Source: Bryobacterales bacterium (GTDB taxonomy: Bacteria; Acidobacteriota; Terriglobia; Bryobacterales; Bryobacteraceae). Taken from it: a stretch of 9,139 nucleotides of DNA. Position numbers and translations under genes: made by a program. Shown one piece after another: positions 7,516 through 9,139 of this stretch. The notes below the pieces were generated by a model. That model was not told the origin of the DNA. It saw nothing but the letters and a program-made list of their open reading frames with translations, and made no database searches. Position 1 is the stretch's first letter. Every line of letters starts with the position of its first letter. The stretch covers positions 18,281 through 27,419 of the forward strand of contig PMEV01000053.1 in the NCBI GenBank assembly GCA_003154855.1, in the 5' to 3' direction.

Positions 7516-7734
7516 CTATGCACCGTAGACATCAGCCACCTGGCTGACGTCGATCCGCCGATTCCGCCCCATCCGGCGCGCCCGTTCGAAGTACTCCATG
7601 GAGTGGATGATGCGGACGCCGCTCCGGATGCGCCCGTGCCGGCTCCCTATCCCGGAGTTCGCAGCCAGTTGATCGTAGGCGCGCATGACATCGATGAGGG
7701 TCCTCACCCGCTCCCGGAACGCGCCGTGCGCCAC
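7516..7734 (-). other. Unrecognised 72-codon open frame in the gene-poor gap
   Basis: A GTG at 7734 opens a frame of 72 residues, basic and rich in Arg and Ile, ending VSQVADVYGA. I do not recognise it. Its beginning overlaps, in another frame, the tail of the hydrogenase remnant, and its end is formed by the palindrome at 7528-7551; both argue against a real intact gene. It could be the C-terminal scrap of a gene that once followed the hydrogenase gene. The opposite strand also has an open frame here but is Pro/Asp-rich and no more protein-like. Little else is visible in 7487-7888 apart from the hydrogenase remnant and a perfect 12-bp palindrome ACTCCATGGAGT at 7593-7604. Confidence 0.2.
7528..7551. 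promoter_or_regulatory. 24-bp near-perfect palindrome upstream of glgP (operator or hairpin)
   Basis: The arms GACATCAGCCA (7528-7538) and TGGCTGACGTC (7541-7551) are separated by CC and are complementary at 10 of 11 positions. The one exception becomes a G-U pair in minus-strand RNA. The centre lies about 54 bp upstream of the glgP start codon and about 30 bp behind the TATAAT, a common location for an activator or repressor site. As RNA it would form a tight hairpin with a very small loop, but no T-run follows on either strand, so a classical intrinsic terminator is unlikely. It also encodes the tail of the unrecognised minus-strand frame at 7516-7734. Confidence 0.5.
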
Positions 7735-7874
7735 CCCTGACGCAACTCGTCCAGTAGCGCGCCGTTGGGGCGGTGCAACTGGCTGTGCAGGGCGGCGTGG
7801 CCGGCGGCGTGCGTCGAGCAGCTCAGGCAGGAGGCGTAGGCGCGCACCACCGACTGCGGCGGCTCGGCGGAGTG
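7704..7874 (-). pseudogene. Eroded C-terminus of a [NiFe] hydrogenase large subunit (group 3, HoxH/MvhA-like)
   Basis: Read on the minus strand from about 7874 to the TGA at 7704-7706, the frame gives AEPPQSVVRAYASCLSCSTH, then AAGHAALHSQLHR and PNGALLDELRQG. In group 3 hydrogenase large subunits the last cofactor motif reads VVRAYDPCLSCSTHAxGxMPL followed by a short processed tail with a [GL]LLDxLR-like end. Both nickel-ligand cysteines (codons 7827-7829 and 7818-7820) and the histidine (7809-7811) are kept, but DP before the first cysteine has become AS and QMPL has become HAAL. Such changes would not be tolerated in an active enzyme. The remaining ~90 percent of the gene is absent; the ATPase gene begins where it should continue. 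Identification rests on one motif block and was not searched. Confidence 0.65.
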
Positions 7875-7880
7875 TAGAAT
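7875..7880 (+). promoter_or_regulatory. Possible -10 box (TAGAAT) for the ATPase gene
   Basis: TAGAAT ends 8 nt before the ATG at 7889, with no Shine-Dalgarno-like sequence in the TGAGTCAA between them. It repeats the arrangement seen before the phosphatase gene and before glgP. No clear -35 element is present 16-18 nt upstream. It lies at the exact edge of the hydrogenase remnant, so the promoter may have arrived with the ATPase gene. Confidence 0.35.
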
Positions 7881-7888
7881 TGAGTCAA

Positions 7889-8995
7889 ATGCTGACTCGG
7901 CTCTACATCGACAACTTCCGCTGCCTTGTCAACTTCGAGCTCAGGCCCGCGCGCAAGCAGTTGATCCTGGGCCGTAATGGATCCGGCAAGACCTCCTTCC
8001 TGGATGCTCTGTTGTTTCTGCGCCAGTTTGCCGTAGAAGGCCGCTCGTTTGAACATTTCTTGATACTCAGCCAACGAACGCGGTGGCTCGATCGGCCTGA
8101 GCAGACCTTCGAGATCGAGGCGGAGCTGAGCGGCGGGAGTTACGCCTACCGGCTGGTGATTGAGCCATTTGGAGACCCGCCGCGCCCCCGAGTCCAATCC
8201 GAGACCGTCCACTTCGACGGGAAGCCAATCTTCGAGTTCAAGACCGGCGAGGTACATCTCTACAACGACCAATTCGAGCACAAGGTCGCCTACGACTTCG
8301 ATCCGAATCGTTCGGCCTTGGCCACGATCATGCAACGGAGGGACAACCAGACGCTGAGCCGTTTCAAGCAATGGTTAGGCACCCTGTATTGCTTCCGGAT
8401 CAACCCGTTTGGGATGGCGGCTCGTGCGGACGGCGAGAATCTCTTTCCAAACGTCGATCTCTCAAACTTTGCGAGTTGGTACCGGCACTTGATTCAAGCG
8501 GATCCCAGGCAGAATGCCGACATGCTCGACAGCCTACGCGAATCGCTGGACGGCTTCAGTTTCCTTCAGCTAGAACCCGCTGGAGAGAATGTCCGCTTGC
8601 TGGCAGCGGAATTCGCTCAGGAAGACGGGAGGATCAGCAAGTTCTCTTTCAATGAGCTGTCGGATGGTCAGCGATGCCTGATTTGTCTGTACACGATTCT
8701 TCACTTCGTCCTGGCCAAGGGCAGCACGGTGATCCTCGACGAGCCCGACAACTTCCTATCGCTCCGTGAGATTCAGCCGTGGCTGATGGCGGTAGCGGAT
8801 TCCGTCGAGGATGGGCACGGACAGATCATCGTGATTTCCCACCACCCGGAGTTCATCAATCAGTGGGCCCCCAAGAGCGGCGTGCAATTCGCTCGAGATG
8901 GACTTGGGCCTGTCCGCGTGGAGCAGTTCCGAGGAGATCCCGACAGTTGCCTATCTGCATCAGAGCTCGTAGCTCGCGGATGGGAGCGTGAGTAG
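7889..8995 (+). CDS. AAA/ABC-type ATPase of the OLD/PARIS-like (AAA_21) class, probable defence component
   Basis: The product is a 368-residue soluble protein. It starts MLTRLYIDNFRCLVNFEL, the usual first strand of RecF/OLD-like ATPases. Walker A GRNGSGKT is at 28-35, the ABC-type signature ELSDGQR at 256-262, Walker B VILDEPDNFLS at 281-291 with catalytic E285, and the H-loop ISHHP at 316-320. The middle (about 80-250) is the family-specific insert. Related ATPases drive OLD, Gabija, PARIS and Septu-type phage defence together with a nuclease partner. The frame is open back to 7685, but family homology begins at ATG 7889; the upstream part is Arg/Ala-rich shadow coding over the hydrogenase remnant. 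The gene overlaps the next one by 8 bp, so the two should be translated together. It looks lower in G+C, with more A/T third positions, than the genes to its left, consistent with transfer. The ATPase call is secure; the defence role is inferred. Confidence 0.88.
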   Translation: MLTRLYIDNFRCLVNFELRPARKQLILGRNGSGKTSFLDALLFLRQFAVEGRSFEHFLILSQRTRWLDRPEQTFEIEAELSGGSYAYRLVIEPFGDPPRPRVQSETVHFDGKPIFEFKTGEVHLYNDQFEHKVAYDFDPNRSALATIMQRRDNQTLSRFKQWLGTLYCFRINPFGMAARADGENLFPNVDLSNFASWYRHLIQADPRQNADMLDSLRESLDGFSFLQLEPAGENVRLLAAEFAQEDGRISKFSFNELSDGQRCLICLYTILHFVLAKGSTVILDEPDNFLSLREIQPWLMAVADSVEDGHGQIIVISHHPEFINQWAPKSGVQFARDGLGPVRVEQFRGDPDSCLSASELVARGWERE

Positions 8996-9139
8996 GCCTT
9001 CGCAGGTCGTGGTCCTCGCCGAGGACCAGCGGCACCAAGGGTTGGTCCGCCGCTACCTGTCCCGGCTCGGCCACGAGCGGCACGAAATCCGGTTTGAGCC
9101 TTTGCCCAGCGCAAGAGGGTGTGGAGAGCAGTGGGTGCG
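8988..9139 (+). CDS. Partner gene of the ATPase, N-terminus only (possibly Toprim-like nuclease), runs off the window
   Basis: A GTG at 8988 overlaps the last 8 bp of the ATPase gene and opens a frame to the window end (50 codons seen). The product begins MSRPSQVVVLAEDQRHQGLV and later has IRFEPLPSARGCGEQWV. I recognise the pattern of a hydrophobic strand ending in an acidic pair (VVVLAED), a helix with HQGLVRRYL, and a PxxRGxGEQWV stretch from small proteins commonly encoded directly after this type of ATPase. The first strand plus acidic residue resembles the start of Toprim folds (compare OLD and AriB), but the DxD part that would settle it is outside the window. Tight overlap implies translational coupling and a shared function. 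Frame and start are well supported; the Toprim idea is tentative. Confidence 0.7.
   Translation, partial: MSRPSQVVVLAEDQRHQGLVRRYLSRLGHERHEIRFEPLPSARGCGEQWV

Noticed and set aside
7685..7888. A 68-residue N-terminal extension of the ATPase
   Set aside because: The extension is Arg/Ala/Ser low-complexity, overlaps the hydrogenase remnant antisense, and family homology starts at the ATG at 7889.
9010..9028. Perfect 9-bp-arm inverted repeat TGGTCCTCG / CGAGGACCA with a 1-nt centre
   Set aside because: It lies within the conserved VVLAED codons of the partner gene and is probably a by-product of GC-rich codon choice; with a 1-nt centre and no T-run it is not a terminator.
1..9139. CRISPR arrays, tRNA/rRNA genes, insertion sequences
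   Set aside because: No regularly spaced repeats, cloverleaf-like segments, rRNA-like blocks, transposase frames or flanking terminal repeats were seen.

Overview
The window is GC-rich (about two thirds G+C by eye) bacterial DNA. A fused FHA-GAF-phosphatase, a membrane hybrid histidine kinase and a short-form alpha-glucan phosphorylase suggest a soil or sediment bacterium, possibly Acidobacteriota (Solibacter/Bryobacter type). No rRNA or other phylogenetic marker is present, so that placement is an inference from gene style only.

Left part (51-5330, plus strand). An FHA-GAF-PPM (RsbU/SpoIIE-like) serine phosphatase comes first. Directly abutting its stop codon is a wrecked polysaccharide ABC-2 exporter locus (1698-2298). 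It keeps the first ~38 sensible codons of the permease after an in-frame stop, fused out of frame to the C-terminal two thirds of the ATPase. The ATPase piece lacks Walker A and, through a second in-frame deletion, Walker B. Next is a 989-residue hybrid histidine kinase: Cache-like periplasmic sensor, two PAS domains, HisKA/HATPase and a receiver.

Middle (5327-7486, minus strand). An alpha-glucan phosphorylase (GlgP, short form with a DUF3417-like N-terminus) converges on the kinase, and the two stop codons overlap. All catalytic signatures, including the PLP lysine, are present. A 24-bp near-perfect palindrome and a TATAAT box lie just upstream of its start.

Boundary (7487-7888). This 400-bp stretch holds no intact gene. 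On the minus strand it carries the eroded C-terminus of a group 3-type [NiFe] hydrogenase large subunit (the CxxCxxH end), cut off where the next gene begins, and a short unrecognised reading frame.

Right end (7889-9139, plus strand). An OLD/PARIS-like AAA ATPase (368 residues) overlaps by 8 bp the start of a second gene that runs off the window. The second gene begins with an acidic beta-strand plus RGCGEQWV-type motif and may be Toprim-like. The pair looks less GC-rich than its surroundings and sits on the hydrogenase scar. It is the best candidate in the window for a poorly described, probably defensive, two-gene module.

Three of the plus and minus strand genes have a TANNNT hexamer 5-8 nt before the start codon, which suggests leaderless transcription.
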